Shown: piece after piece, positions 1 through 8,968 of the stretch | Layout: each line of letters starts with the position of its first letter | Position numbering within the stretch: position 1 is the first letter of the stretch | DNA from: Verrucomicrobiales bacterium | GTDB lineage: Bacteria > Verrucomicrobiota > Verrucomicrobiia > Limisphaerales > UBA1100 | Assembly: GCA_005809105.1 (NCBI GenBank) | Contig: SYLI01000032.1 | Location: 1-64,000, forward strand | DNA: 64,000 bases | Direction: 5' to 3' | The notes under the pieces: generated by a model | Database searches by the model: none | Seen by the model: the letters and a program-made list of their open reading frames with translations, nothing else | What the model was told of the DNA's origin: nothing | Position numbers and translations under genes: made by a program

Positions 1-510
1 GATGCCTTCGCGCCCGTGGCGCAGGGCTTCTTTAAGTTGCAGCTTGCGGACGTCGCCGAGAATCTCGAGCAGCGTGGTAGCGGTGCCACTCGGGGCGTCC
101 TTCTTCAAACGGTGATGCATCTCGACGACCTCGAGGTCGAAACCGGGCCCGAGAATCTCCGCCGCTTTGCGCGTGAGCCAGAAGAGCGTGTTGACACCGG
201 TGGAATAATTGCTGGCCCACACCATCGGGATGCGGGCGGCATGGCCGCGAACCGCCTGCTTTTCAGCCTCGCTGTGGCCGGTGGTTCCGATGACGAGCGC
301 CTTGCCGTGGCGGGCGCAGAGGCCGGCGATCGCCGCCGTGGCATCGTGAAAGCTAAAATCCACGACCACGTCTCCGGCGTCGATGTGGCGAGAGAGATCG
401 TCGCCTAAGTCCACCTGTCCGGTGACGCGCACCTCGGGAAGACGCGCGGCGCACGCGGCCAGGGTCAGTCCCATCCGCCCCTTGGCGCCGGTGAGAATTA
501 CGCGTGTCAT
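1..510 (-). CDS. dapB: 4-hydroxy-tetrahydrodipicolinate reductase (DapB), 3' end outside window
   Basis: This enzyme reduces the DapA product with NAD(P)H in the diaminopimelate/lysine pathway in the cytosol. About 170 N-terminal residues are visible. They begin MTRVILTGAKGRMG, a nucleotide-binding loop. Near the window edge is the signature EMHHRLKKDAPSGTA, which carries the catalytic His-His and the Lys-Asp-Pro-Ser-Gly-Thr substrate loop. The ATG at 510 puts the glycine-rich loop at the usual distance from the start; an upstream ATG at 521 is out of frame. It is the last gene visible in a minus-strand dapF-dapA-dapB set, about 96 bases after dapA. The C-terminus is cut off by the window edge. 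Confidence 0.93.
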   Translation of the reverse strand, partial: MTRVILTGAKGRMGLTLAACAARLPEVRVTGQVDLGDDLSRHIDAGDVVVDFSFHDATAAIAGLCARHGKALVIGTTGHSEAEKQAVRGHAARIPMVWASNYSTGVNTLFWLTRKAAEILGPGFDLEVVEMHHRLKKDAPSGTATTLLEILGDVRKLQLKEALRHGREGI

Positions 511-606
511 GGTGGTGTCATGTCGCATTGGCTGCGGGGAAGCAAGCCCGGATGAAACGCACTGAGAGAACAGGACGGTATCGCCCGGAACTTCCGCGCC
601 GGCGGG

Positions 607-1485
607 TTACTTCAAAAGGCCGCAGCGCTTGAGCGTAGTCTTGAGCACCGTGCGATGCCGGGCGCTCATGCGCACCAGCGGCAGGCGGTACTCCTCCTCC
701 ATCATCCCCATCATGGCCAGCGCAGCCTTCACGGGGATGGGGTTGGTCTCGATGAACAAGTCCTTGAAGAGCGGGTAGAGGTGCTGGTGCTGCCGCAATG
801 CCAGATCCGCCCGTCCGCGCGCGAACCAGCGCACCATCGTCGCCACTTCCTTGGGTGCGACATTGGACGCCACGCTGATGACGCCTTGCGCACCCACGGC
901 CATGAACGGCAGGGTCAGCGAATCATCGCCGCTGAGAATGGTGAACTTGTCGCCCAGCGATGCGCGCAGCTGGCTGACGCGCTCCGGAGTGCCGCCGGCC
1001 TCCTTGATGCCGATGATGTTCACGCAGTCGTGCGCCAGCCGATGCACCGTGTCCACCGCGATCTCCACGCCGCACCGCCCGGGAATGCTGTAGAGAATGA
1101 TCGGCAGGCGCGTGGCGCGCGCGATGGCGTGGAAATGCTGGAACAATCCCTCCTGTGTGGGCTTGTTGTAATAGGGCGCCACCTGAAGCGAGGCGTCGGC
1201 ACCGGTCTCCTCGGCCGCCCTGGTGAGGTGGATGGCCTCATGGGTGGAATTGCCGCCCGTGCCGGCCATCACCTTCACCTTGCCCCGGGCAAACTTCACG
1301 GCCAGTTCGATGACCCGGATGTGCTCGGCCATGTCCAGCGTCGGCGATTCGCCGGTGGTGCCCACGGGCACGATGCCGTCCACTCCCCCGCGGATCTGCG
1401 CCTTGATGAGGCGCTCCAGTGCGGACTCATCCACCGTTCCATGGCGGAAGGGCGTGACCAAGGCTGTGTGGGTGCCGGTGAACAT
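607..1485 (-). CDS. dapA: 4-hydroxy-tetrahydrodipicolinate synthase (DapA)
   Basis: Condenses pyruvate with aspartate semialdehyde, the first committed step to diaminopimelate and lysine. The 292-residue length equals the usual family length. Visible motifs are GTTGESPTL (pyruvate binding), the tyrosine-bearing APYYNKPTQEG, YSIPGRCGVE, and the Schiff-base lysine in GIKEAGG. The open frame extends upstream of 1485, but homology begins at MFTGTHTALVTPF, so the ATG at 1485 is chosen. It lies between dapF (47 bases upstream) and dapB on the same strand. Confidence 0.96.
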   Translation of the reverse strand: MFTGTHTALVTPFRHGTVDESALERLIKAQIRGGVDGIVPVGTTGESPTLDMAEHIRVIELAVKFARGKVKVMAGTGGNSTHEAIHLTRAAEETGADASLQVAPYYNKPTQEGLFQHFHAIARATRLPIILYSIPGRCGVEIAVDTVHRLAHDCVNIIGIKEAGGTPERVSQLRASLGDKFTILSGDDSLTLPFMAVGAQGVISVASNVAPKEVATMVRWFARGRADLALRQHQHLYPLFKDLFIETNPIPVKAALAMMGMMEEEYRLPLVRMSARHRTVLKTTLKRCGLLK

Positions 1486-1532
1486 ACGCGCGGATAAAAT
1501 CCAGAAACTCCAGCGGCTTGGCCAGCCTGATT

Positions 1533-2342
1533 TTAGAGCGTCATCCTTCCCTCGAATGTAAAGTCGGCCGGGCCCAAGAGCTGCACGGCCTTTACCACGC
1601 CTCCCTCCCCCGAAAAGCTCACCTCCATCTCGTCGCCTCCTTGCACCTGCACCCGCACCGGCGGGGCAAACCCGTGCACCGCGCACGCGATGATGGCCGA
1701 GGCGCTCACGCCCGTTCCGCAGGCGAGCGTCTCGCCTTCCACGCCGCGCTCGTAGGTGCGCACGCGCAGGTGCGAGGGCCCCAGCCGCTGCACGAAATTG
1801 ACGTTGGTGCCGCGGGGCGCGAAGTGGGCGTGCCAGCGAAGCTCGCGGCCCCAGTCCTGGACCATCGCCTCGTCCGCATCCTCCACAAACACCACCGCGT
1901 GCGGCACGCCCGTGTTGAGGGAATGCACCACGCGCGGCCCGGCGGCAGTGGCGACCGATTCGTGCAGCCGCAGGCCCTGCGGGTCGGTGAGGCCGATGCG
2001 CACGCGCTCGCCACAAAACTCCGCGTGAATGACGCCCGCTTGCGTCTCGAAGGAAATCCGGCGCCCCGCGCCCGCCACGCGCTGGACGTAGCGCGCAAAA
2101 CAACGGGCGCCGTTGCCGCACATCTCCGCGGTGGAACCATCACTGTTAAAAAACTCCCAAGCCCAATCTGCGGCCCCCGAGACACAGGGCCGCAGGAGGA
2201 TCAAGCCATCGGCTCCCACGCCGCGCTGCCGGTGGCAGATGCGCGCCACTTCCTCCCGCGAAAGCGCGAACTGGCCCCCGCGGTTGTCCAGGAGCACGAA
2301 GTCGTTGCCTGCGCCGTTCATTTTGGTGAACGCCAGTTCCAC
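1533..2342 (-). CDS. dapF: Diaminopimelate epimerase (DapF)
   Basis: Interconverts LL- and meso-diaminopimelate, which feeds lysine and peptidoglycan synthesis. Both catalytic cysteines are visible, in MCGNGARC and ACGTGVSA. The N-terminus shows the usual FTKMNGAGNDF. The frame stays open well upstream, but the family N-terminus fits a GTG start at 2342 (VELAFTKMNG), giving 269 residues. It is the first gene of the minus-strand dap set and is divergent from squalene-hopene cyclase, with about 100 bases between the two starts. Confidence 0.94.
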   Translation of the reverse strand: MELAFTKMNGAGNDFVLLDNRGGQFALSREEVARICHRQRGVGADGLILLRPCVSGAADWAWEFFNSDGSTAEMCGNGARCFARYVQRVAGAGRRISFETQAGVIHAEFCGERVRIGLTDPQGLRLHESVATAAGPRVVHSLNTGVPHAVVFVEDADEAMVQDWGRELRWHAHFAPRGTNVNFVQRLGPSHLRVRTYERGVEGETLACGTGVSASAIIACAVHGFAPPVRVQVQGGDEMEVSFSGEGGVVKAVQLLGPADFTFEGRMTL

Positions 2343-2442
2343 GCGGGCCAACCTACCGTGATCACCGGCCGGCGGCCACGGAAAATGAAGCCGCCCCCCG
2401 CAAATCACTTTACACGACACGCAGAATTCACAAACTCCCCAT

Positions 2443-4485
2443 GTGTCTCTGAATTCAGCGAGCGCGACACCCCACGCCCATGCGGACACCACCCGTCCCC
2501 GGGTGGCGCCCGAGGGTTTGCAGGCGGCCATCGCCCGGTCGCAGCAATACCTCCGGCAATGCCAGCAACCCGACGGCAGCTGGAGTTTTGAATTGATGGT
2601 CGACGCCACGCTGGTGGCCGACATGGTGGCGTTTCATCACTGGGACGGCAGCGTGGACAAGGCGTGGCAGTGCAAGGCCGTCCAACACCTCTTCCAGACG
2701 CAGCTGGAGGACGGCGGCTGGAACATCTACCTAAACGGCCCCTCGGAAGTGAACGCGACCATCAAGGCGTATCTGGCCTTGAAGCTGGCCGGCGTGCCGC
2801 CCACCGATCCCCGCATGCTCCGTGCCCGCGAGATGGCGAAGAACCTGGGCGGGCCGGCGCGGATGAACACCTTCTCCAAGTTGTACCTGGCGCTCCTGGG
2901 GCTCTATCCGTGGAAGCATCTGCCCACGATTCCGGTGGAGGTCATCCTCATTGGAAAATGGTTCCACGTGAATTTCTGGGAGATGAGCAGTTGGTCGCGC
3001 GCGATGCTGGTGCCGCTGGCCATCATCAATCATTTTAAGCCCACGCGCCCGGTGCTGACGAATCTGGATGAGCTCTACCCCGACGGCTTTCATGAGCGCG
3101 ATCTGGCGCTGGTTCGGGATCCAGAGTGGTTCACTTGGCGGAACTTTTTCCTTTCATTGGACAAGCTGCACAAGACGGCGGAGTGGGTGATGCGGCGAGG
3201 ACTGCATCCCTTCCGCAGGCGCGCGCTGCGCAAGGCCGAGGCGTGGATGCTCGAACGCTTTGAAGGCTCGGATGGGCTCGCCGCGATTTTTCCTGCGATG
3301 CTCAACAGCCTCATTGCGCTTAAGGCGCTGGGATATTCTGCGGACCACCCGCAGGTCGTGCGCGCCGTGCGGGAACTGAAAAAACTGGAGCACGAAACGG
3401 CCGACCGCGTCTGGCTCGAGCCCTGTTTATCTCCGGTCTGGGACACCGCCATCATCCAGATCTGCCTTCACGCTGCCGGGGTTTCCAGCCACGACCCCCG
3501 GATGATCCAGACATCCGACTGGCTGCTCGACCGTGAGATCCGCTTTCGCGGCGACTGGAAGCACAAGAACCCCGCGGATGTCGAGCCCAGCGGCTGGGCG
3601 TTTGAATTTCACAACCAGTGGAATCCCGACATTGACGACACGGCGATGGTGCTGCTGGCGCTTCGGCGCGTGCCCGGCGGCAACCGCGCCCGGCGCGACG
3701 CCGCGATCGAACGCGGCCTTCGCTGGATCCTCACCTTTCAATGCCGCGACGGGGGGTGGGCGGCCTTTGACAAGGACTGCACCAAGGGCATTCTGGAGAA
3801 GGTTCCCTTCGCCGATCACAACGCGATGCTCGATCCGGAATGCGCGGACATCACCGCGCGCGTCCTGGAGCTGCTCGGCCAGGAGGGATACTCGCTGGAC
3901 CACCCGCAGGTGCGCGAGGCCATCGGGTTTCTCCGCGAGCACCAGGAATCGGATGGCTCATGGTACGGACGCTGGGGGGTCAACTACATCTACGGCACGT
4001 GGGCTGTGTTGCGTGGACTCAAGGCCATCGGCATGGACATGGAGCAGCCGTGGCTGCGGCGCGCCCGTGACTGGATCGAATCGGTGCAGCACGCCGACGG
4101 CGGCTGGGGCGAACGCTGCAACACCTACGACGACCCCATTTACAAGGGCTGTGGCCCCAGCACCGCCTCGCAGACGGCTTGGGCGCTCATGGCCCTCCAG
4201 TGCTTCGGCGAAGCGCACCGGCCCAGCCTCCAGCGCGGAATCGACTTCTTGGAGCGCACTCAAAATCCCGACGGCAGCTGGACCGAGGCGGAAACCACCG
4301 GCACCGGGTTCCCCTGCGTCTTCTACCTCAAATACGACAGCTACCGCAACGCATGGCCTCTGCTGGCACTCTCCGAACAGAGCGATCTGGAACGAGGCAA
4401 CCCGCGGGCAGAACACCTCGTCAATGGGGCCCGCCGCCGGCAAGGCGACCATGAAACCCTCGCCGCGCCGCCGGGCCACCGCTAG
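2443..4485 (+). CDS. shc: Squalene-hopene cyclase
   Basis: Cyclises squalene to hopene/hopanol, the committed step of hopanoid synthesis, at the membrane. The 680 residues contain several QW repeats (for example QPDGSW, QLEDGGW, ADGGWGE, NPDGSW). The catalytic acid motif DIDDTAM has its first Asp at residue 396. The start is a GTG at 2443, because the ATG two bases upstream (2441) runs into TGA after three codons. The frame is open throughout. A hopanoid-type nucleosidase follows directly, and presqualene diphosphate synthase lies convergent just beyond, so this is a small hopanoid locus. Confidence 0.95.
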   Translation: MSLNSASATPHAHADTTRPRVAPEGLQAAIARSQQYLRQCQQPDGSWSFELMVDATLVADMVAFHHWDGSVDKAWQCKAVQHLFQTQLEDGGWNIYLNGPSEVNATIKAYLALKLAGVPPTDPRMLRAREMAKNLGGPARMNTFSKLYLALLGLYPWKHLPTIPVEVILIGKWFHVNFWEMSSWSRAMLVPLAIINHFKPTRPVLTNLDELYPDGFHERDLALVRDPEWFTWRNFFLSLDKLHKTAEWVMRRGLHPFRRRALRKAEAWMLERFEGSDGLAAIFPAMLNSLIALKALGYSADHPQVVRAVRELKKLEHETADRVWLEPCLSPVWDTAIIQICLHAAGVSSHDPRMIQTSDWLLDREIRFRGDWKHKNPADVEPSGWAFEFHNQWNPDIDDTAMVLLALRRVPGGNRARRDAAIERGLRWILTFQCRDGGWAAFDKDCTKGILEKVPFADHNAMLDPECADITARVLELLGQEGYSLDHPQVREAIGFLREHQESDGSWYGRWGVNYIYGTWAVLRGLKAIGMDMEQPWLRRARDWIESVQHADGGWGERCNTYDDPIYKGCGPSTASQTAWALMALQCFGEAHRPSLQRGIDFLERTQNPDGSWTEAETTGTGFPCVFYLKYDSYRNAWPLLALSEQSDLERGNPRAEHLVNGARRRQGDHETLAAPPGHR

Positions 4486-4514
4486 CCTTCCCCATCACCC
4501 ACGACCGCCCCATC

Positions 4515-5156
4515 CTGTTTTGTTTCGCCGTTGAGCAGGAGGCGAAGGCATTTCGCAACGCCCTCCGCGGCACCTGCGCGCCATCGCACCGCCGCATCCT
4601 CATCACCGGCATGGGCCATGCCAACGCGCACCGCGCATTGGTGTGCGAGCTGGCGCAATCCGCGCCGGCGATGGTGGTGAGTTCTGGTTTTGCCGGCGGG
4701 CTCGACCCCTCGCTCGCGGTGGGACAGGTGGTGATGGAAGCGCCCGAGCCCTTTCCCCTGTGGGAGTCCTTTCGAAAGGCGGGCGCCATCCCGGGCCGGT
4801 TCCACTGCTCCCCGAGCATCGCCGCCACGCGTCAGACAAAGGCCCACTTGCGAGAGCACACCGGCGCCGACGCAGTGGAAATGGAGTCTGGGATCATTCA
4901 CGAGGCCTGCCGCGCGGGCGGGCTGCCCTGCGCCACGGTGCGTGTCATCAGTGACGACGCGCATGAATCGCTGCCATTGGATTTTGGCGCGCTGATGGAT
5001 CTGGACATGAAGCTAAAGCCCGCCCGGCTGGCGCTCGCACTCTGCCGCCGCCCATGGAGACTCCCCCGGCTCATCGCCTTTCACTGGAGAATCCAGCGGG
5101 CCGCCGGCGAGCTGGCGCGAGTTCTGGCCGCGTCGTGCGGTCAATCCGCCCCGTAA
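4515..5156 (+). CDS. hpnG: HpnG-like phosphorylase-superfamily nucleosidase, start codon unclear
   Basis: Nucleosidase/phosphorylase fold. HpnG removes adenine from adenosylhopane during hopanoid side-chain synthesis; that role is inferred from the family and from the shc neighbour. Visible motifs are ILFCFAVEQEAKAF at the N-terminus, SSGFAGGLDP, DAVEMESG and RVISDDA. The N-terminal homology begins around 4512, but the frame, open from the TGA at 4452-4454, has no ATG, GTG or TTG before 4611. A start at 4611 would delete the first beta strand. CTG 4515 or ATC 4494, coupled to the shc stop at 4485, are possibilities. The 3' end overlaps hpnD, convergent, by 16 bases. Confidence 0.75.
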   Translation: MFCFAVEQEAKAFRNALRGTCAPSHRRILITGMGHANAHRALVCELAQSAPAMVVSSGFAGGLDPSLAVGQVVMEAPEPFPLWESFRKAGAIPGRFHCSPSIAATRQTKAHLREHTGADAVEMESGIIHEACRAGGLPCATVRVISDDAHESLPLDFGALMDLDMKLKPARLALALCRRPWRLPRLIAFHWRIQRAAGELARVLAASCGQSAP

Positions 5157-6010
5157 TTGGGAGCCAACGATCCGGATCGCACCCGCCACCAGGTGCGCAG
5201 AACCAGCCACAGCTTGTGCGCCTTGCCCAGAGAGGCCGGGGCGCCGTCGGGCATGGAGAACCCCCGGCGTTCGAGTGCGAGCAAGAGCCGCCAATAGACA
5301 GCACCCATGCATTCCGCGGCCACCATGGACCTGCGGTCGGCCATGGGAAGAAGTTCCGCTGCGCGTTGATAATGACCGCGGGCCCGCCGGGCCACGGCGC
5401 TCGCGGCGGCGTGAAACCCCGCGCCCAATTCACCGCGCAGGAGGCGCTGCTCATCCACCCCGTGCTGGCGCAGCAGCGCGAGGGGCAGGTAGATCCTCCC
5501 GCGCTGCGCATCGTGGCGCACGTCGCGCAGAATGTTGGTGAGCTGCAACGCCTTTCCAAGATGCACGGCGTAGTCGCGACAGCCGGGGCTGGTGTAACCA
5601 AAAATCCGGATGCTGAGCAGCCCCACAACGGAGGCGACGCGGTAGCAGTAGCGATCGAGCTCATCGAAGCTCTCGTACCGGACCCTTTCCAAATCCATTT
5701 CCACGCCCCGGATGAGTTCGTCGAACAGTTCGAAGGGCAGGCCGTAGCGCCGGGCCACGGGCTCAAGCTCCCGGTTGACCGCCATCACCGCTTCGGCCCC
5801 ATGGCAGGCACGGCGCACGTCCTCGCGCCACTGCGCGAGCCTCTGCCGCCTCTCTGAGAGCGGACAGGCGTCCTCATCGGCCACATCATCCACCTCGCGG
5901 CAGAAGGCGTAGAGCACGGACATGGCCGAGCGCTTTTCGGGATCCAGCGCCACGAACGCCAGCGCCAGGTTGGACGCGCTGCGGCGGGTGATGGCCAGGC
6001 TCTGCTCCAT
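5141..6010 (-). CDS. hpnD: Presqualene diphosphate synthase-like trans-prenyltransferase (HpnD type)
   Basis: Squalene/phytoene synthase family: head-to-head condensation of two farnesyl diphosphates, supplying squalene for the adjacent cyclase. The two aspartate-rich Mg-diphosphate motifs are visible: FCREVDDVADE near residue 40 and NILRDVRHD near residue 165. The substrate-pocket segment GKALQLTNILRD is also present. Length is 289 residues, normal for HpnD. It lies 11 bases after the sigma-54 response regulator on the same strand, so it probably belongs to that transcript. HpnC and HpnE are not in the window, so a plain squalene/phytoene synthase is the alternative. Confidence 0.88.
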   Translation of the reverse strand: MEQSLAITRRSASNLALAFVALDPEKRSAMSVLYAFCREVDDVADEDACPLSERRQRLAQWREDVRRACHGAEAVMAVNRELEPVARRYGLPFELFDELIRGVEMDLERVRYESFDELDRYCYRVASVVGLLSIRIFGYTSPGCRDYAVHLGKALQLTNILRDVRHDAQRGRIYLPLALLRQHGVDEQRLLRGELGAGFHAAASAVARRARGHYQRAAELLPMADRRSMVAAECMGAVYWRLLLALERRGFSMPDGAPASLGKAHKLWLVLRTWWRVRSGSLAPNYGAD

Positions 6011-6021
6011 GGCGCCCGGGG

Positions 6022-7452
6022 TCAGGCGCTCTCGCTGGCAGCCTCGCCCTCGCTGGCGTGCAGCAGGCCCAGGCGCTGCATCCGGTACCGCAGGGCGTGG
6101 CGGGTCATCTTCAGCTGCTCGGCGGCGCGGATGACGTTCTGATGATTCTCCTCCAGAGCCTGGGTGATCAGGCTCTTCTCAAACGAGCTGACGGCTTCCT
6201 CGAACGACTGGTCGGGCCGCGGCTGGGATTTCGTTTCGACCTCCCGCAACCGCCCCTCCACCTCAAAGTCCGGCAGGCTGGTGGTGCGAATCACCGGGCC
6301 CGTTTCAAGAATCACGGCGCGCTCGATGACGGTGCGAAGCTCGCGCACGTTGCCCGGCCAGGGATGGGCCAGAAGCTTACGCTCGGCATCAGGGGCCATT
6401 CCCAGCATCTGCCGGCCCTGTGTGTAGCAGTGCATTTTGAGAAAGTGCTTGGCCAGAATCAGAATGTCGGTGCCCCGGTCGCGCAGTGGGATCGGGCGAA
6501 ACTGCATGACGTTGAGGCGGTGGAAGAGATCCTCCCGGAATTCGTTTTCGCGGATGGCCTTCACGATGTCGCGGTTGGTCGCGGCGATGATGCGCACGTC
6601 CACGCGCAGCTCGTCATTGCCGCCCACGCGGGTGAAAGAGCCGTCCTCAAGGAAGCGCAGCAGCTTGGCCTGCAGCGGGCGGCTCATATCGCCAATCTCG
6701 TCGAGGAAGATGGTCCCGCCCTCGGCGTCCTCCACACGCCCGCGCTTGAGTCGCAACGCACCGGTGAAGGCACCCGTCTCATGGCCGAAGAGCTCGCTCT
6801 CCAGCAACGCCTCGGGGATGGCCGCGCAATTGATGCGGATGTAGTTCCTGCTTTGTCTGCGGCTCAGCAGGTGCAGCGCGCCGGCGATGATCTCCTTGCC
6901 GGTGCCGCTCTCGCCCAGAATCAGCACATTGGCGTCGCTGGGGCCCACCGTGCGAATAAGCTGCCGCAGCTCCTGCATCTTGGGGCTGTCGCCGATAATG
7001 TGCTCCACGTCATACACCTGGCTGGTGCGTGAGCGCAGATCGGTGTTTTCGCGGATGAGCTGATGGCGCTCGTGACAGCGCTCGACCGCGTGCAGCAGCT
7101 CCTCAGGCTGGAAGGGCTTTGAAAGATAGTCCACCGCGCCCGCCTGGATCGCTTCCACAGCCAGCTTGGGGGTGGCGTAGGCGGTAATGAGGATCACCGG
7201 GAGGTTGGGCCAGTCGCGCGAGATGCGCCGCAAGAGGTCGTAACCATTGAGCACGCCTCCCAGCCTGCCGTCGGTGATGACGACGAAGTATTCGCGCTTG
7301 CCCTGATCCAGATAGCCCAGCGCCTGCTCGGCAGACTCGGCCGTCTCCACCTCGTAGTCCTCGTCGCAGAGAATGACGCGCAAGGAGTCCCGCATGTTGG
7401 GCTCGTCATCCACGACGAGGATCGGCGGCAAACTGGATCGTTGGCGAGGCAT
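6022..7452 (-). CDS. Sigma-54-dependent response regulator, NtrC family
   Basis: Two-component transcription activator of 476 residues. The receiver domain (about 8-125) carries the acidic pair D15/D16 and the phospho-acceptor Asp61. The AAA+ domain has a Walker A GESGTGKE near 175, the sigma-54 contact loop GAFTGA, and a Walker B in GGTIFLDEIGDM. A Fis-type helix-turn-helix sits at the C-terminus (ENHQNVIRAAEQLKMTRHAL). It follows the sensor kinase after 3 bases and is 11 bases upstream of hpnD. The regulon is unknown. All key residues are present, so it should be a functional partner of the kinase. Confidence 0.94.
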   Translation of the reverse strand: MPRQRSSLPPILVVDDEPNMRDSLRVILCDEDYEVETAESAEQALGYLDQGKREYFVVITDGRLGGVLNGYDLLRRISRDWPNLPVILITAYATPKLAVEAIQAGAVDYLSKPFQPEELLHAVERCHERHQLIRENTDLRSRTSQVYDVEHIIGDSPKMQELRQLIRTVGPSDANVLILGESGTGKEIIAGALHLLSRRQSRNYIRINCAAIPEALLESELFGHETGAFTGALRLKRGRVEDAEGGTIFLDEIGDMSRPLQAKLLRFLEDGSFTRVGGNDELRVDVRIIAATNRDIVKAIRENEFREDLFHRLNVMQFRPIPLRDRGTDILILAKHFLKMHCYTQGRQMLGMAPDAERKLLAHPWPGNVRELRTVIERAVILETGPVIRTTSLPDFEVEGRLREVETKSQPRPDQSFEEAVSSFEKSLITQALEENHQNVIRAAEQLKMTRHALRYRMQRLGLLHASEGEAASESA

Positions 7453-7455
7453 GGG

Positions 7456-8955
7456 TCAGGTGGCTTGCTGCAGGGATCGCGTGGGCAAGGTTACGACGAA
7501 GGTGGTGCCCTCTCCAAGTCTGGATTCCAGCCGGATGGAGCCGCCATAAAGCTCCACGTTCTGTTTGACGATCGCCAGCCCCAGGCCCGTGCCGCGTTCC
7601 TTGGTGCTGAAGTACGCCTCAAACACCCGCTCCTGCAATTCCGGAGCAATGCCCACGCCTTCATCCTGCACCGTCACCTCGATGGCAAACCCCGACTGGG
7701 TGCGCGCCTTCACCAACACCTCCTGCCCATTGCGGCTGGCCTCGCGCGCGTTCACCACTAGGTTCACGAGGATTTCGCGAAGGTGCCGGCGCTGCATAAA
7801 AAGAGGCGGAAGATACTCATCGAGGCTCAGGCGCGGGTGTACCTCGAACTGGGAACCCGGCGGAAACGCCTCATTCACCGACTGGCGCAACTCCTCGGCG
7901 ATGCTGAGCTTCTCCACCTGCCCCTCCGACAACTGGGCATAGCCCATCAGCTCTGTGAGGATCAGGTCTGAGCGGGCCACTTCGTCGCGGATCATGGCGA
8001 CCTGACGGTGCGCCGTGCCATCGGCCCCCCTGAGCGCGCGGTCCAGCGTGTAGGCGGAGTTGTTGATGATGGCCAGCGGGTTCTTGAGCCGGTGGGCGAT
8101 CTCCGCCGCCAGCCGCCCCGTGGACCGGAGCTGTTCGCGCCGCAGTGCAAACTCGCGGCCCTCCCGCTCGGCCTCGCGGTCGCGGTCGAACAACACCTGC
8201 ACGCCGTGGCACAGCGCCATCCACAGCAAAAGAAAACACACCCGCAGGATGACCAGCGACGTGGAGAGCTTTTCCTCCTCCGTTTGGGTGGAGAGCCTCG
8301 TGCGCGGCCCCGCAGAGGCGTTGCCCCCCGCGGTCTGGTTGGCGCCGGCCGTGCTGTTATGCGCGGGGTATCGGGGCACGTACTGGCGCTGCCAATTCTC
8401 CTCCGACATGGATTCGGCCCGTTCACGCTGGGGCGCGACGTGTTCAAGCCACAGCATCATCGCCAGCGCGTAGCAGGCGACCGTCGCCAGGTTCACGGCG
8501 AACTGCGAAACGGCGACCGGCACGCTGATGGCGTTGCGCACGATGAGCACCAGCAACACCCAGTAGGCCACGCTGTCGATGCCGCCGGTGATGATGACCA
8601 GTCCGGAAATCACCACCGCGTCGAGCAGGCCCATCAGCAGCGTGACCCAGTGGACCACCCGCAGCGGCCAGCGGTTGAAGAGCAGGTAGAATCCAATCGC
8701 GCCCACGTTGACGATGGCGTAGCCGAAAAACAGCTGCTTCACCGGCTCGTGGAACGTCTCCTCCATCTCCAGATAGTTGGGCCAAACCTCTTTCCAGTTG
8801 AGGAGGAACAACGCCAGCAGCACCAGCATCGCGACCTTCACCGGAACACCGATGTCGCGCTCCATCAACTTGAGCCGCTTGTAATGCTGCTCGCGATCAA
8901 CCGACGAGGTCGTGACCAGCTTGGCGAAACGCGCAAGGCTCTGCAGAAGATTCAT
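7456..8955 (-). CDS. Membrane sensor histidine kinase
   Basis: A 499-residue kinase with about five or six membrane segments in the first 270 residues. A hydrophilic loop rich in Asn, Thr and Gly separates the last two. The dimerisation/phosphoacceptor box is AEIAHRLKNPLAIINN, with His288 as the phosphorylation site. The ATPase domain has the N-box LVNLVVNAREAS, DEGVGIAPE and GTGLGLAIV. The start MNLLQSLARF at 8955 is chosen over upstream codons that run into coaC. It lies 13 bases after coaC and 3 bases before the sigma-54 regulator. The signal sensed cannot be inferred. Confidence 0.93.
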   Translation of the reverse strand: MNLLQSLARFAKLVTTSSVDREQHYKRLKLMERDIGVPVKVAMLVLLALFLLNWKEVWPNYLEMEETFHEPVKQLFFGYAIVNVGAIGFYLLFNRWPLRVVHWVTLLMGLLDAVVISGLVIITGGIDSVAYWVLLVLIVRNAISVPVAVSQFAVNLATVACYALAMMLWLEHVAPQRERAESMSEENWQRQYVPRYPAHNSTAGANQTAGGNASAGPRTRLSTQTEEEKLSTSLVILRVCFLLLWMALCHGVQVLFDRDREAEREGREFALRREQLRSTGRLAAEIAHRLKNPLAIINNSAYTLDRALRGADGTAHRQVAMIRDEVARSDLILTELMGYAQLSEGQVEKLSIAEELRQSVNEAFPPGSQFEVHPRLSLDEYLPPLFMQRRHLREILVNLVVNAREASRNGQEVLVKARTQSGFAIEVTVQDEGVGIAPELQERVFEAYFSTKERGTGLGLAIVKQNVELYGGSIRLESRLGEGTTFVVTLPTRSLQQAT

Positions 8956-8968
8956 GGCTGGCGGCGCA

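Noticed and set aside
1486-2121. N-terminal extension of DapA giving a 504-residue protein
   Set aside because: The extension is Arg/Ala-rich out-of-frame dapF sequence; DapA homology begins at the ATG at 1485.
4611-4613. ATG 4611 as the simple start of the HpnG-like gene
   Set aside because: It would remove the conserved first strand and loop encoded just upstream in the same frame, so it is kept only as a fallback.
6058-7032. 324-residue plus-strand open frame
   Set aside because: Antisense to the sigma-54 regulator, which has all its catalytic motifs.
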